Shown in pieces: positions 25,668-34,943 of a stretch of DNA of 64,000 nt. Each line of letters starts with the position of its first letter. The stretch's first letter is position 1. Made by a program: the position numbers and the translations under genes. The notes under the pieces were generated by a model. The model was not told the DNA's origin and made no database searches. It saw only the letters and a program-made list of their open reading frames with translations. Source of the stretch: Gudongella sp034006985 (lineage in GTDB: Bacteria; Bacillota; Clostridia; Tissierellales; Tissierellaceae); assembly GCA_034006985.1 (NCBI GenBank), contig JAVERT010000004.1, positions 62,001-126,000 on the forward strand. The letters run 5' to 3'.

Positions 25668-26483
25668 TTAAATATTTATAGCCTTTATTAATTTTTCTTT
25701 TTCCTGTGGCAAAGTTCCTTTTATCTTAATAATATTTGTTGGATGCGTTGTATCAAATATAGTTGGTTTTATGGGTTCCAAATTCTCCAATAAGCTTTTA
25801 ATCTCTAATAATCTTTCATTTCTGTCTGGTATGATAAACTCACCATTTTTAACCATATCGTTTAAAGTAGTGCCTTCAAATATAGTTAAATTCATAGTAA
25901 TAATAGAATTCGTGTGAAATTGATTAATCATCTTAGAAGTTGCAATAGCATTTGAAACTGCTTCACCTTTTCCTGCTATTCCATACATTATAATGGTATT
26001 AAACATAAGTTGTGCACGATTCAACTTTTTTGCTGCAGTTATTGCATCCACAACTTTATGTGGTTTATTCATCAACTCTAGTACATCATCGCTACCTGTT
26101 TCAAAACCTATATACAATAGTCTTAATCCTTCGTTATGAAGTATGGAAAGTTGTTCCTCTGAATATTTTAAAACAATTCTTATAGATGCATAACATGCCA
26201 CTCTAGCACAGTAAGGTAAGTACTTCTTAATCAATCTAAGAATTTGTACCATTTCATCAAATCCAATTGTAAGAGGATCAGCACCTGTTAAGAATACCTT
26301 TTCAGTATATAGATAGCCATTCATTAGCTGAGGTTCAATCTCACTAATAGGAACTCTTCTATACTGAATATCCTTATACATAGAACAAAAAGCACATTTA
26401 TTATATGCACAACCTAGAGTTATAGGCAACATAAAAGTGGTCATTTCATCATGTGGATAGTGTACAATGTCATTTATATCCAT
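25668..26483 (-). CDS. radical SAM protein
   Basis: About 271 residues from the ATG at 26483 (MDINDIVHYP), which has AAAGGA 9 bases upstream. The frame is open to an ATG at 26549, which would add 22 residues of no clear family character. The 4Fe-4S cluster motif is GCAYNKCAFCSMYKD, with C-x4-C-x2-C spacing. It is followed by a radical SAM barrel with LTGADPL and a YIGFETGSDDVLELMNK segment. It belongs to the broad group of uncharacterised radical SAM enzymes in Clostridia; the substrate is unknown. It begins 5-70 bases after pyrC, so it may be read from the pyr transcript. Confidence 0.85.
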   Translation of the reverse strand: MDINDIVHYPHDEMTTFMLPITLGCAYNKCAFCSMYKDIQYRRVPISEIEPQLMNGYLYTEKVFLTGADPLTIGFDEMVQILRLIKKYLPYCARVACYASIRIVLKYSEEQLSILHNEGLRLLYIGFETGSDDVLELMNKPHKVVDAITAAKKLNRAQLMFNTIIMYGIAGKGEAVSNAIATSKMINQFHTNSIITMNLTIFEGTTLNDMVKNGEFIIPDRNERLLEIKSLLENLEPIKPTIFDTTHPTNIIKIKGTLPQEKEKLIKAINI

Positions 26484-26554
26484 AAGGGTCATTCCTTTCT
26501 TATCTCGCTTACCTAGGTTCCATTCTTGTAAATATCTACATCTCAACATATTAT

Positions 26555-27745
26555 TTAATCCCTATTAACATATCTAATCTTCCCAGCTTTTATTGTCATC
26601 TGTACTTCTCCAAAAAACTCCATCCCATCGAAAGGAGTATTTTTCCCTTTAGATAGAAATTTTGATGAATCAACAACCGATTTTTTATCTATATTAAGCA
26701 ATACTAAATCAGCATCGTATCCTACCTTTATCTTACCCTTATTTATACCCATTATTCTAGCACTTTCTCCAGAGAATAAACTCGACAATCGTTTTAAGTC
26801 AATATGACCTTCTCTAACTAAAGATGTGTAGCATACAGAGAAAGCCGTTTCTAACCCAGATAAACCTGGACTGCCATTTTCTTTATCTTCTTTTGTATGC
26901 GGAGCATGATCAGTTGCAATCGTGTCTATTGTTCCATCAACAATTCCTTCGATAATTGATTTTACATCATTTTCTTGTCTTATAGGAGGATTTACTCTAT
27001 AATCATTGTCATAAAGAGCTATATGATGCGGTGTTACATCACAAGTTAAATTTTTATAACCTTTTTGCTTAGCAATCCTAATTGCATCTATAGCTTCTTT
27101 TGTACTTACATGTGTTAAATGCAGCATACAATCTGTAACACTAGCTAAATATATATCTCGAATAGTTACAATATTTTCTGAAATTCTATAGTCAATAGGT
27201 GTCAAATCTTCATCCTCCGCATGAGTTAAGATAGTTAATCCTTTCTCCTTTGCTTTTAACATAGCATTGTACATTGTGATATTTGAATTTATTCCTTTAC
27301 CATCATCAGAAATAATTTTAACTCTCGAATCAAGTTTATCTAAATGGTCTAATCTCTTCCCATCAAAGTTTTCTGTAATAGAAACACATTGATGCACGTC
27401 AATTAAATCAAGATTTGATGCTTTATCTAATACATACTTCACTACATCCATATTTGAAGATATGGGTTTTGTATTTCCCATAAGATTTACAAATGTATAT
27501 CCTCCCTTAAGGGCTGCCAAACTACCTGTCTTTAAATCTTCTTTATGAGTATAACCTGGATCTCTAAAATGAGCATGTAAGTCTATAAAAGCAGGCATCA
27601 AAACTAACCCCGTTCCATCAATATACTTACATTTATAGCTTAGATTTTCCCCAAATTCATATATCTTACCATCTTTTATATATAAATCACCAACAAAATC
27701 CATTCCTTCGTCAATAATTCTAGCTCCCTTGACTAAAAGTTCCAT
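26555..27745 (-). CDS. pyrC: dihydroorotase PyrC
   Basis: About 396 residues. It closes carbamoyl-aspartate to dihydroorotate, step three of pyrimidine synthesis. The zinc motif DLHAHFRDPG (HxHxR) and the catalytic ATDHAPHT are present, with TAGKIRYVNR-like closing strands. The ATG at 27745 follows AGGAGGTG; the in-frame GTG at 27754 lies within that site. It is third in pyrBIC, 12 bases after pyrI. Confidence 0.96.
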   Translation of the reverse strand: MELLVKGARIIDEGMDFVGDLYIKDGKIYEFGENLSYKCKYIDGTGLVLMPAFIDLHAHFRDPGYTHKEDLKTGSLAALKGGYTFVNLMGNTKPISSNMDVVKYVLDKASNLDLIDVHQCVSITENFDGKRLDHLDKLDSRVKIISDDGKGINSNITMYNAMLKAKEKGLTILTHAEDEDLTPIDYRISENIVTIRDIYLASVTDCMLHLTHVSTKEAIDAIRIAKQKGYKNLTCDVTPHHIALYDNDYRVNPPIRQENDVKSIIEGIVDGTIDTIATDHAPHTKEDKENGSPGLSGLETAFSVCYTSLVREGHIDLKRLSSLFSGESARIMGINKGKIKVGYDADLVLLNIDKKSVVDSSKFLSKGKNTPFDGMEFFGEVQMTIKAGKIRYVNRD

Positions 27746-27757
27746 AGCCTCCACCTC

Positions 27758-28177
27758 CTATGAATATATTTGGTCACAATACTCACATTTGTACAAGCAT
27801 TTATCTTTATCTATTAAAACAAATTTAGGTACTAAATCTCTTTCTTCAGCAGTAATACATCTCGGATTTTTGCACTTTATAATATTTTCTACTCTATCTG
27901 GTAGAGTAATATTAATTTTTCTAACTATTACCTCATCTTCTATTATATTAACGGTAATATTAGGGTCTAAAAATCCAAGAGCTGTTAAATCTATATCTAT
28001 TTCATTTTCAATTTTAATAATATCTTTACGACCAATTTTTTTACTTGTAGCATTTATTATTAAAGCAACTGTAAATTTTACCTCTCCCAAATTTAGATAT
28101 TCAAATATTTTTAATCCAACTCCAGGTTTTATATGATCTATAACAATACCCTTAGATATACTTGTAATGTTCAACAT
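27758..28177 (-). CDS. pyrI: aspartate carbamoyltransferase regulatory subunit PyrI
   Basis: 139 residues. The N-terminal allosteric nucleotide-binding domain begins ISKGIVIDHIKPGVG. The C-terminal zinc domain has its four Cys: CKNPRC and YKCEYC. PyrI gives CTP/ATP control to the PyrB trimers. The ATG directly abuts the pyrB stop codon, and its GGGGGTGG ribosome site lies inside pyrB, so the two are translationally coupled. PyrI-type control together with a PyrR-type leader gives two levels of pyrimidine feedback. Confidence 0.96.
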   Translation of the reverse strand: MLNITSISKGIVIDHIKPGVGLKIFEYLNLGEVKFTVALIINATSKKIGRKDIIKIENEIDIDLTALGFLDPNITVNIIEDEVIVRKINITLPDRVENIIKCKNPRCITAEERDLVPKFVLIDKDKCLYKCEYCDQIYS

Positions 28178-29101
28178 TTATTCCACCCCCAAAAGAAGCA
28201 TTATCAAAGCCATACGTACGTACATTCCATTTTTAACTTGTTGGAAATACCAAGCTCTTGGATCACTATCAACTTCCATACTTATTTCATTTACTCTAGG
28301 AAGAGGATGAAGTATTGCCAAATCTTTTTTAGCATTTTCAAGCTTTTTTAAATCAAGTATATAACTATCTTTTAATCTAATATAATCTGCTTCATTAAAA
28401 AATCTCTCTTTTTGTACCCGAGTCATATATAGAATATCCAACTCATGGATTACATCTTCAAGCCTTTCTACCTCTTTATACTCAATACCATCTTTGTTTA
28501 AAATTTCAGCTTTCATATATTCAGGGATTTGTAGCTCTCCTGGTGAAATTAAAACAAACTTAATATTTTTATATCTAGACATAGCTTTTATTAGAGAATG
28601 AACTGTTCTTCCAAACTGTAAATCTCCACAACAACCTATCGTTAGATTGTCTAGACTTCCTTTTGCATCCAGTATTGTAAATAAATCTGTTAGTGTTTGT
28701 GTTGGATGCTGGTGCCCTCCATCTCCTGCATTTATTAGAGGAACTGGACAATACTGTGCACCATATTTAGGCGCCCCTTCTTTATGATGTCTCATTACGA
28801 TAATATCTGTATATGCGGCTACTGTTCTTAGAGTATCAGGTAAACTTTCTCCCTTTTTTACAGAACTAGAGCCCGGCTCTGAAAACCCTATAATTTTTCC
28901 ACCCAATCTTAACATTGCGGCTTCAAAGCTAAATCTGGTTCTAGTGCTAGGCTCATAAAATAAAGTTCCAAGTAATTTTTCATCGCATACATGAGCAAAA
29001 TCCCTTGGTTTATCAATTATCATTTGTGTTAATTCAAAAATAGAGTTCATTTCTTCAAGACTAAAGTCTCGTGGATCAATTAAATGTCTGCCTTTTAGCA
29101 T
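28178..29101 (-). CDS. pyrB: aspartate carbamoyltransferase catalytic subunit PyrB
   Basis: 307 residues. It makes carbamoyl-aspartate from carbamoyl phosphate and aspartate. The carbamoyl-phosphate loop FYEPSTRTRFSFE, the LPDTLRTV loop and the aspartate-binding HPLPRVNEI are all present. Its length is typical. AAAGGAGG precedes the ATG. It is first in pyrBIC and lies behind a promoter and attenuator of its own (29141-29268). Confidence 0.97.
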   Translation of the reverse strand: MLKGRHLIDPRDFSLEEMNSIFELTQMIIDKPRDFAHVCDEKLLGTLFYEPSTRTRFSFEAAMLRLGGKIIGFSEPGSSSVKKGESLPDTLRTVAAYTDIIVMRHHKEGAPKYGAQYCPVPLINAGDGGHQHPTQTLTDLFTILDAKGSLDNLTIGCCGDLQFGRTVHSLIKAMSRYKNIKFVLISPGELQIPEYMKAEILNKDGIEYKEVERLEDVIHELDILYMTRVQKERFFNEADYIRLKDSYILDLKKLENAKKDLAILHPLPRVNEISMEVDSDPRAWYFQQVKNGMYVRMALIMLLLGVE

Positions 29102-29140
29102 ATTTTTTCCTCCTTTTATTTACCTTAAAGGATACGTTTT

Positions 29141-29235
29141 AAAAAATGCCTTCCCGTAGGAAGGCATAATTATGCTATATCACGCTGGCCTTCTCAACCT
29201 CTCAGGATTGATTTAAAGGTATATTTGCATCTTTA
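29141..29235 (-). promoter_or_regulatory. PyrR-type attenuator leader of pyrBIC
   Basis: On the minus strand TCCTGAGAGGTTGAGAAGG (29189-29207) matches the PyrR-binding loop consensus (TCCnGnGAGGyTnnnAAGG). It is followed by a terminator, ATGCCTTCC/GGAAGGCAT then TTTTTT (29141-29167), just before the pyrB ribosome site. In known systems PyrR with UMP stabilises the loop and lets the terminator form. No pyrR gene is inside the window. Confidence 0.85.
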
Positions 29236-29239
29236 AATA

Positions 29240-29268
29240 AAAATATCACATTTGATTTCTATTGTCAA
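29240..29268 (-). promoter_or_regulatory. sigma-A promoter of the pyrBIC leader
   Basis: A perfect -35 TTGACA, a 17-base spacer and TATTTT as -10 on the minus strand, placed just upstream of the PyrR-type leader. Confidence 0.7.
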
Positions 29269-29301
29269 TAAATAAGCTTTTTGATTAATTCTTTATTATT
29301 A

Positions 29302-29880
29302 CTATTTCTTTCTACTGCCAGGCTTTACTAAAGGTATGCTTTTTTCTTTGCAAATTGGGCAATTTTCTGCTTCATAAGAGATTATTTCTGCAGTATATAC
29401 TGCTTTCATCTTGCATCCAAAATCAATTTTACCATTTGTTCTATCAACTAAAATTGCAACTCCTGCTAACTCTCCACCCTGTTCTTTCACTATATCAATA
29501 ACTTCTCTAACTGATCCACCAGTTGTAATTACATCCTCTGCTACTAAAACTCTAGCCCCTTCAGTAATTTCGTACCCTCTTCTTAAAGTCATCTTTCCAT
29601 CTTCTCTTTCTGCAAAAAGATTTTTTACTCCTAGCTGTCTAGCAATCTCATATGCAAAGATAATTCCCCCCATAGCAGGTCCAATTACTATATCTATTTT
29701 ATCATCTTTAAATGCATCTGCTAAATATGCAGACAATTCCACAGTGTATTTTGGGTATTCTAATATTCTTGCACATTGCATATAGGTACTACCATGTCTA
29801 CCTGATGTATATAGAAAATGACCTTCCTGTAGAACATTTATTTCCTTGAAAATTTCTTCTGCTCTTTCTTGCATAGACAT
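29302..29880 (-). CDS. pyrE: orotate phosphoribosyltransferase PyrE
   Basis: 192 residues. It joins orotate to PRPP to give OMP. The PRPP loop VLVAEDVITTGGSVREV is intact, with YTSGRHGSTYMQ near the N-terminus. The C-terminus carries ENCPICKEKSIPL, a CxxC turn seen in the Firmicute/archaeal-type PyrE subgroup. It follows pyrD by 14 bases and is the last gene before the pyrBIC promoter. Confidence 0.94.
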   Translation of the reverse strand: MSMQERAEEIFKEINVLQEGHFLYTSGRHGSTYMQCARILEYPKYTVELSAYLADAFKDDKIDIVIGPAMGGIIFAYEIARQLGVKNLFAEREDGKMTLRRGYEITEGARVLVAEDVITTGGSVREVIDIVKEQGGELAGVAILVDRTNGKIDFGCKMKAVYTAEIISYEAENCPICKEKSIPLVKPGSRKK

Positions 29881-29894
29881 TTTATAATTACCCC

Positions 29895-30809
29895 CTAAAT
29901 AATTCCTCGTATATCCATTATATCTTTAATATTATACTTTTCACAATAGTCTAAGATTCCTTCTAATACATCAATTGTTGCTCTAGGATTAATAAAATTC
30001 GCTGTCCCAATTGCAACGCCCGTAGCTCCAGCCATAATAAACTCTATAGCATCATCTGAATTCATAATGCCTCCCATCCCAATTATGGGAATAGAAATAG
30101 CTTTATAACTTTGATAAACCATTCGCAATGCTACGGGCTTAATACATGGTCCAGATAAGCCTCCAGTTATATTCGCTAAAATAGGTTTCCTACGATGAAT
30201 ATCTATAGCCATTCCCAAAAGAGTATTTATCATTGATATAGCGTCAGCACCTTCAGATTCTGCTGCTTTTGCAATCTCAACTATATCTGATACATTTGGA
30301 CTAAGTTTAACTATAAGAGGCTGTTTCACATGCTTTTTTACTTCTCTAGTAACCTCTGCAACATTTAAAGGGTTAGTTCCAAAAGATACTCCTCCTTCTT
30401 TTAAGTTAGGACAAGATATATTTAATTCTACCAAATCAATATCTGCATCTTGAAGTTTTTCTGCAACTTCGCAGTATTCTTTAATTGTCTTACCTATTAT
30501 ATTTACCACTATCTTAGTATCAAATCTTCTTAAAAAAGGTATGTCTTCTTTTATAAAATGTTCTACTCCTAAGTTTTGCAATCCAATACTATTTAACATT
30601 CCACCATAAGTTTCTGCAATTCTAGGGGCAGAATTTCCTAGCCACGGATTTGTAGCTATTCCCCTAACTACTACTGCACCAAGCCGATTTAAATCAATAA
30701 ACTCAGAGTATTCTCTACCAGCAGCGAAAGTTCCTGAGGCAGTCATAACAGGATTCTTTAATTCAACGCTGCCGATATTAATCCTTAAATTAATATCTTG
30801 TCTATTCAT
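29895..30809 (-). CDS. pyrD: dihydroorotate dehydrogenase class 1B catalytic subunit PyrD
   Basis: 304 residues, an FMN-dependent TIM barrel that oxidises dihydroorotate to orotate. Visible motifs are NPVMTASGTFAAG, the LNISCPN loop with the catalytic Cys, KLSPNVSDI and the FMN-phosphate loop GMGGI. Class 1B enzymes work with PyrK and pass electrons to NAD. The pyrK stop overlaps the pyrD start by 8 bases, so the two are coupled. Confidence 0.96.
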   Translation of the reverse strand: MNRQDINLRINIGSVELKNPVMTASGTFAAGREYSEFIDLNRLGAVVVRGIATNPWLGNSAPRIAETYGGMLNSIGLQNLGVEHFIKEDIPFLRRFDTKIVVNIIGKTIKEYCEVAEKLQDADIDLVELNISCPNLKEGGVSFGTNPLNVAEVTREVKKHVKQPLIVKLSPNVSDIVEIAKAAESEGADAISMINTLLGMAIDIHRRKPILANITGGLSGPCIKPVALRMVYQSYKAISIPIIGMGGIMNSDDAIEFIMAGATGVAIGTANFINPRATIDVLEGILDYCEKYNIKDIMDIRGII

Positions 30810-31593
30810 CCCATAAAACCTCCTCGCTTAGGAATACTGGCCCATCTTTGCAAACCTTTTTATATTCCCAACCGTTTTCATTTTCATCATTTTTAATTTT
30901 AACAACACACCCAACACAAGTACCTATACCACATCCCATTCGTTCTTCCAAAGATACTTGAGCAATTGTATTACTAGTCCTAGCAAAATTAGCTACAGTC
31001 CGTAGCATAGCCTTAGGTCCACAACTATATATCATCTGCCCCTTAGCATTTTGTAATTCTAATAAATCAACTACTGTTCCTTTAATTCCAAAACTTCCAT
31101 CATCAGTAGCTATGTAAACTTCATCAGCATATTTTTTAAATTCTTCAATAAGAAAATTACCTGTCCGAAAACCTAAATATACTTTTTTATTACCTACTAT
31201 ATTTTTTACAAGTTCTAATAGTGGAGGAATTCCAACACCACCGCCTACTATAATATGCTCATTCAAGCTATTATCAATATTATAACCGTTACCTAAAGGA
31301 CCTAATAACTGGATATTTTCCCCTGCTTTCATGTTAGAAAACTCTTCAGTTCCTTTACCTACTACCGCGTAAACAAACGTCAATTTACCTGTATTTTTAT
31401 CTATTTCGCAAATACTAATTGGTCTTGGTAACAGTCTTGAACCATCATTACAATAAAGATTTACAAATTGACCAGGCATAGCACATCTGGCAATTGAAGT
31501 AGCATAAACTACCATCTTGTATATTCCAGTACAAATTTCTGTATTCTCTAAAATTATGGATGTTAGTTTGTTTTTATAGATATCTTCAGACAT
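30802..31593 (-). CDS. pyrK: dihydroorotate dehydrogenase electron transfer subunit PyrK
   Basis: 263 residues. It has an FAD-binding barrel (PGQFVNLYC, RPISICEID), an NAD half (IIVGGGVGIPPLLELV) and a C-terminal 2Fe-2S cluster with CGIGTCVGCVV and a further Cys in KKVCKDGP. It moves electrons from PyrD to NAD. It overlaps pyrD by 8 bases, and pyrF lies 28 bases upstream. Confidence 0.96.
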   Translation of the reverse strand: MSEDIYKNKLTSIILENTEICTGIYKMVVYATSIARCAMPGQFVNLYCNDGSRLLPRPISICEIDKNTGKLTFVYAVVGKGTEEFSNMKAGENIQLLGPLGNGYNIDNSLNEHIIVGGGVGIPPLLELVKNIVGNKKVYLGFRTGNFLIEEFKKYADEVYIATDDGSFGIKGTVVDLLELQNAKGQMIYSCGPKAMLRTVANFARTSNTIAQVSLEERMGCGIGTCVGCVVKIKNDENENGWEYKKVCKDGPVFLSEEVLWDE

Positions 31594-31621
31594 TTAATCA
31601 ACTCCTAGTCTATAGCTATTA

Positions 31622-32548
31622 TTAATCTATTGCATTTTGAATATCTGCTTTCATATCCAGCGCAGCCTGCCTAGCAGCAAATGCAAAATCTTTTTCACTA
31701 AAATTACTACTATATTTCTTGTTTTTATAAGCAGCTATAATACCTCTAGATGAATTGACTATTGCTCCTAATCCATTTTTATCAAAACATCCTTTTAAAT
31801 CTTGTGCACTACCGCCTTGTGCTCCATATCCAGGTACTAAAAAAAATGTATGAGGCATTAACTCCCTAAGTTTTACACCCTGTGCTGGATGAGTTGCACC
31901 TACTACAGCAGCTATAGAACTATAACCTCTTTCTCCTATTAAGTCCTCTCCCCATTTGGATACTAGCTTTCCAACTATTTCATATATTTTTTCTCCACCA
32001 ATATCTAAATCTTGAATTTGACCACTATTTGGATTTGAAGTCTTTACTAATATAAATAACCCTCTATTATATTTTTTACAATCAACTATATACGGTTCTA
32101 TAGAATCATAACCCATATATGGATTTAAGGTTATAAAATCTTGATTAAAAATAGTATATTCTTTATCCTCAATAAAAACTCTTCCTATATGGCCATGAGA
32201 ATAAGACTCTGCAGTAGAAGTTATATCACTTCTCTTAATATCACCTATAACTATTAAATCTTTACTTTTTGCATATTTTATTGTATCAATATAAGCTTGT
32301 ATTCCTTCAACACCGTATTGTTCGTACATTGCAATTTGAGGTTTTACTGCTGGTACAATATCCGATACAACATCTATTATACCTTTGTTAAACTCATAAA
32401 AAGCTTTTGCAACCGCCTTTGGAGTTTTCCCATATAAGTCAAATACTTCTTCTTTTAAATGTTCTGGAATATACTCTAACCTTGGATCTAAACCTATAAC
32501 TGTTGGATTTTCTGTTTTTTTAATTTTTTCAATTAATAAATCTATCAT
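31622..32548 (-). CDS. pyrF: orotidine-5'-phosphate decarboxylase PyrF (subfamily 2)
   Basis: 308 residues, the longer subfamily 2 form. It decarboxylates OMP to UMP, the last step of the pathway. The catalytic VIGDIKRSDITST (D-x-K-R-x-D) and LNPYMGYDSIEPY are present. AAAGGAAG precedes the ATG. It lies only 33 bases after the diguanylate cyclase gene and no clear promoter is seen in that gap. The pyrFKDE genes may therefore be read from a transcript that starts with the V4R sensor. Confidence 0.95.
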   Translation of the reverse strand: MIDLLIEKIKKTENPTVIGLDPRLEYIPEHLKEEVFDLYGKTPKAVAKAFYEFNKGIIDVVSDIVPAVKPQIAMYEQYGVEGIQAYIDTIKYAKSKDLIVIGDIKRSDITSTAESYSHGHIGRVFIEDKEYTIFNQDFITLNPYMGYDSIEPYIVDCKKYNRGLFILVKTSNPNSGQIQDLDIGGEKIYEIVGKLVSKWGEDLIGERGYSSIAAVVGATHPAQGVKLRELMPHTFFLVPGYGAQGGSAQDLKGCFDKNGLGAIVNSSRGIIAAYKNKKYSSNFSEKDFAFAARQAALDMKADIQNAID

Positions 32549-32581
32549 AAAGCACTTCCTTTCTACATATCATATTTTCAT

Positions 32582-34201
32582 TCAATAGCTGACAACTTTA
32601 TTTCTACCCAAATCTTTGGCTCTATATAATGCAGCATCAGCTTTAGCCACAATTTCTTCAGCTGTTATACCCTTTTTTATTTCAGCAATTCCAAAGCTTG
32701 CAGTCACTTCACCAACATCTTGGAAGTTATAATTAGCGATTTTTTCCCTTAACTTATTTGAACAAACTATCGCTCCATTTTTATCTGTAGATGGTAGTAT
32801 TATCATAAATTCTTCCCCACCCCAGCGTCCTAATACATCAAGTTCTCGTATATTATTTTTTAGAATACTAGCCAATTCTACTAATACAGAATCACCTATT
32901 GGATGTCCATATTTATCGTTAATTCTTTTAAAATAATCTATGTCTAAAATAATTAATGAGCTTATTGAGTGACTTCTTTCAATTCGTTTAACTTCATTTT
33001 TAAGAGCATCGTCAAGCCTTAATCGATTGTTTAACTGAGTAAGTTTATCAGTTATAGATAGCCTTCTTATTTTTTCTTCCATCTGCTTTCTATCAGAAAT
33101 ATCTCTTGAAACACCTACCATTCCTATAAATCTTTTATCTTTATCATATATTCCAGATATAGTAGTATCCATCCAAATAGTAGTACCGTCTTTACAAGGT
33201 TGTTCTAAGTCTGCCCGGAATGTTTTAAATGGCAAGTTATTCTGCACGGAATTTACTGCCTCTATCAAACCATGGTCCATATATTTAACTGACTCTGGGC
33301 ACAATAATTCCTCTTTAGATTGTTTCATCACTTCTGCTACAGTAAATCCTCTAACTTTCTGTACAGATGGACTGATATAAGTAAATCTACCATCTATATC
33401 CATTGTCCAAATAACATCACTTATATTATCTGCTAATAACCTATGTCTTTCTTCGCTATCTCGCAATCTATTTTCCATTTCTATCCTCTGAGTTATATCT
33501 TTTATAACACTAAGCACATATTTCTTGTTTTCGATTAGAATAACTTGAGATGAAAAAAGTCCAAGAATTGATTTATTGTCTTTAGTTATTAAATCTATAA
33601 CTTTATTATTGCAAAAATTATTATCTTCAAGTGTTTTTTGTAAATCATTTAGTTGATCTAAGTCTTGTATAAAGTTAATGCTTAAAACATTCTGCCCAAT
33701 TAACTCATTTTTTTCATAACCACTTAAATTGCAACATGCAGTGTTTACGTCAAAAATGTTACCTTCATCTAAAGATATTATTATGGTAGCATCAGGTATT
33801 GTCTCAAATACCATTTCAAAAAGTTCTTTTGTCTTATGTACTTCTTGGAGTGAGTATTCCAATTTTTTAGTCATGCTATTAAATGCATCAGAAAATTCTC
33901 CTAAGAAATCAACATGTTGAGAAAAGTCACCTAAAGCAATCGCTTTTGTCTGCCAAGTTAAGTTCTTAAGAGATGCTTGAAGATTTTTAATAATACCAAT
34001 AGTATATCCTTGCCCATCAATTCTACTAGAAAGATCTCCAAATCCAATTGAATAAATAGAATCTCTTATTATTCTAAGTGTTTCATCAATAATACACAAA
34101 TCTTCAGAATCTAGTAACTCAGCCGGCATACTATTGGTAATTTTTGTATCAAATAACAATGAAATTATATAGTTTAAAATTTTCTTTTCTCTATTGTTCA
34201 T
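32582..34201 (-). CDS. HAMP-like/PAS/PAS/GGDEF diguanylate cyclase
   Basis: 539 residues with no membrane helix. An N-terminal HAMP-like helical region (about 40-118) is followed by PAS at about 125-240, a second PAS/PAC at about 250-375, and GGDEF at about 380-539. The active site is GRWGGEEF (461-465), with the inhibitory RxxD site (RELD, 452-455) five residues ahead, so it should make cyclic-di-GMP under product control. The small V4R sensor gene is 10 bases upstream and pyrF is 33 bases downstream. The likely reading is that the V4R protein senses a ligand and steers this cyclase; that is inference. Confidence 0.92.
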   Translation of the reverse strand: MNNREKKILNYIISLLFDTKITNSMPAELLDSEDLCIIDETLRIIRDSIYSIGFGDLSSRIDGQGYTIGIIKNLQASLKNLTWQTKAIALGDFSQHVDFLGEFSDAFNSMTKKLEYSLQEVHKTKELFEMVFETIPDATIIISLDEGNIFDVNTACCNLSGYEKNELIGQNVLSINFIQDLDQLNDLQKTLEDNNFCNNKVIDLITKDNKSILGLFSSQVILIENKKYVLSVIKDITQRIEMENRLRDSEERHRLLADNISDVIWTMDIDGRFTYISPSVQKVRGFTVAEVMKQSKEELLCPESVKYMDHGLIEAVNSVQNNLPFKTFRADLEQPCKDGTTIWMDTTISGIYDKDKRFIGMVGVSRDISDRKQMEEKIRRLSITDKLTQLNNRLRLDDALKNEVKRIERSHSISSLIILDIDYFKRINDKYGHPIGDSVLVELASILKNNIRELDVLGRWGGEEFMIILPSTDKNGAIVCSNKLREKIANYNFQDVGEVTASFGIAEIKKGITAEEIVAKADAALYRAKDLGRNKVVSY

Positions 34202-34210
34202 CTTAACTCC

Positions 34211-34744
34211 TTAATCATTCATATTACTGATAGCATTGGCATTAAATCTACAGGTTCTATCACCTATGCACCAACAATCAACTTCTTTCACATTAAATTT
34301 TAACCCAGTAAAGTTTTCAAGTAATGCACATATAAAGCCTTCATCATATATACAAATTACATCATCCGCCTCTGGTAATCCTGAGCAATCTAAATCTTCT
34401 GAAATTGTTAAAACTAATTCACCCTTATCCATGTCAACCTGTTCAACTCTTAAAATGCCCATACCTAATTCTTTCAAAACTTTTTGTAATTGATTTATAA
34501 AATCATTAATTTCAGTTGTGGGTTTAATTAAATGTTTATAAAATTCTGAACCTGCAAGTTTCCCTGCTTCATAAAAAATCTGATCTGTTTTTTCAGATCC
34601 TACATGCTTTTCAATAATATCTCTAAAAGTAAACTGAAGTAATCTATATACTTCAACTCGAGTTGTATTTCCTAAATTAGGTCTACCTAACTCGATATCC
34701 CCTAATAAATCCCACGAAAATATATATTTTCTTTTGTTTTCCAT
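34211..34744 (-). CDS. V4R-domain small-molecule sensor protein
   Basis: 177 residues, one V4R (4-vinyl reductase/heme-NO-like) domain. Typical parts are LQFTFRDIIEKHVGSEKTDQIFYEAGKLAG and, near the end, CALLENFTGLKFNVKEVDCW with the Cys-rich CWCIGDRTCRF. V4R domains bind hydrophobic or metal-linked ligands and often act as free-standing sensors for GGDEF proteins and phosphatases. It is 10 bases upstream of the diguanylate cyclase, a strong sign of pairing. Confidence 0.85.
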   Translation of the reverse strand: MENKRKYIFSWDLLGDIELGRPNLGNTTRVEVYRLLQFTFRDIIEKHVGSEKTDQIFYEAGKLAGSEFYKHLIKPTTEINDFINQLQKVLKELGMGILRVEQVDMDKGELVLTISEDLDCSGLPEADDVICIYDEGFICALLENFTGLKFNVKEVDCWCIGDRTCRFNANAISNMND

Positions 34745-34943
34745 AATAAAAATCTCCTCCTATTGAATATAATCAAAATTGTTTGATTCTAAAATAAAGT
34801 TTTGTAACATAACCTTGAGCAGGAAAAGATCTATTTACTCTACTCTTTTAAACCATCACATTTAATTATAGCGAAAATATTTATTATTTACTATGATTAT
34901 TTAGATATAAATTAAATTGTAATGCTTGATTTTAAATTATTAT

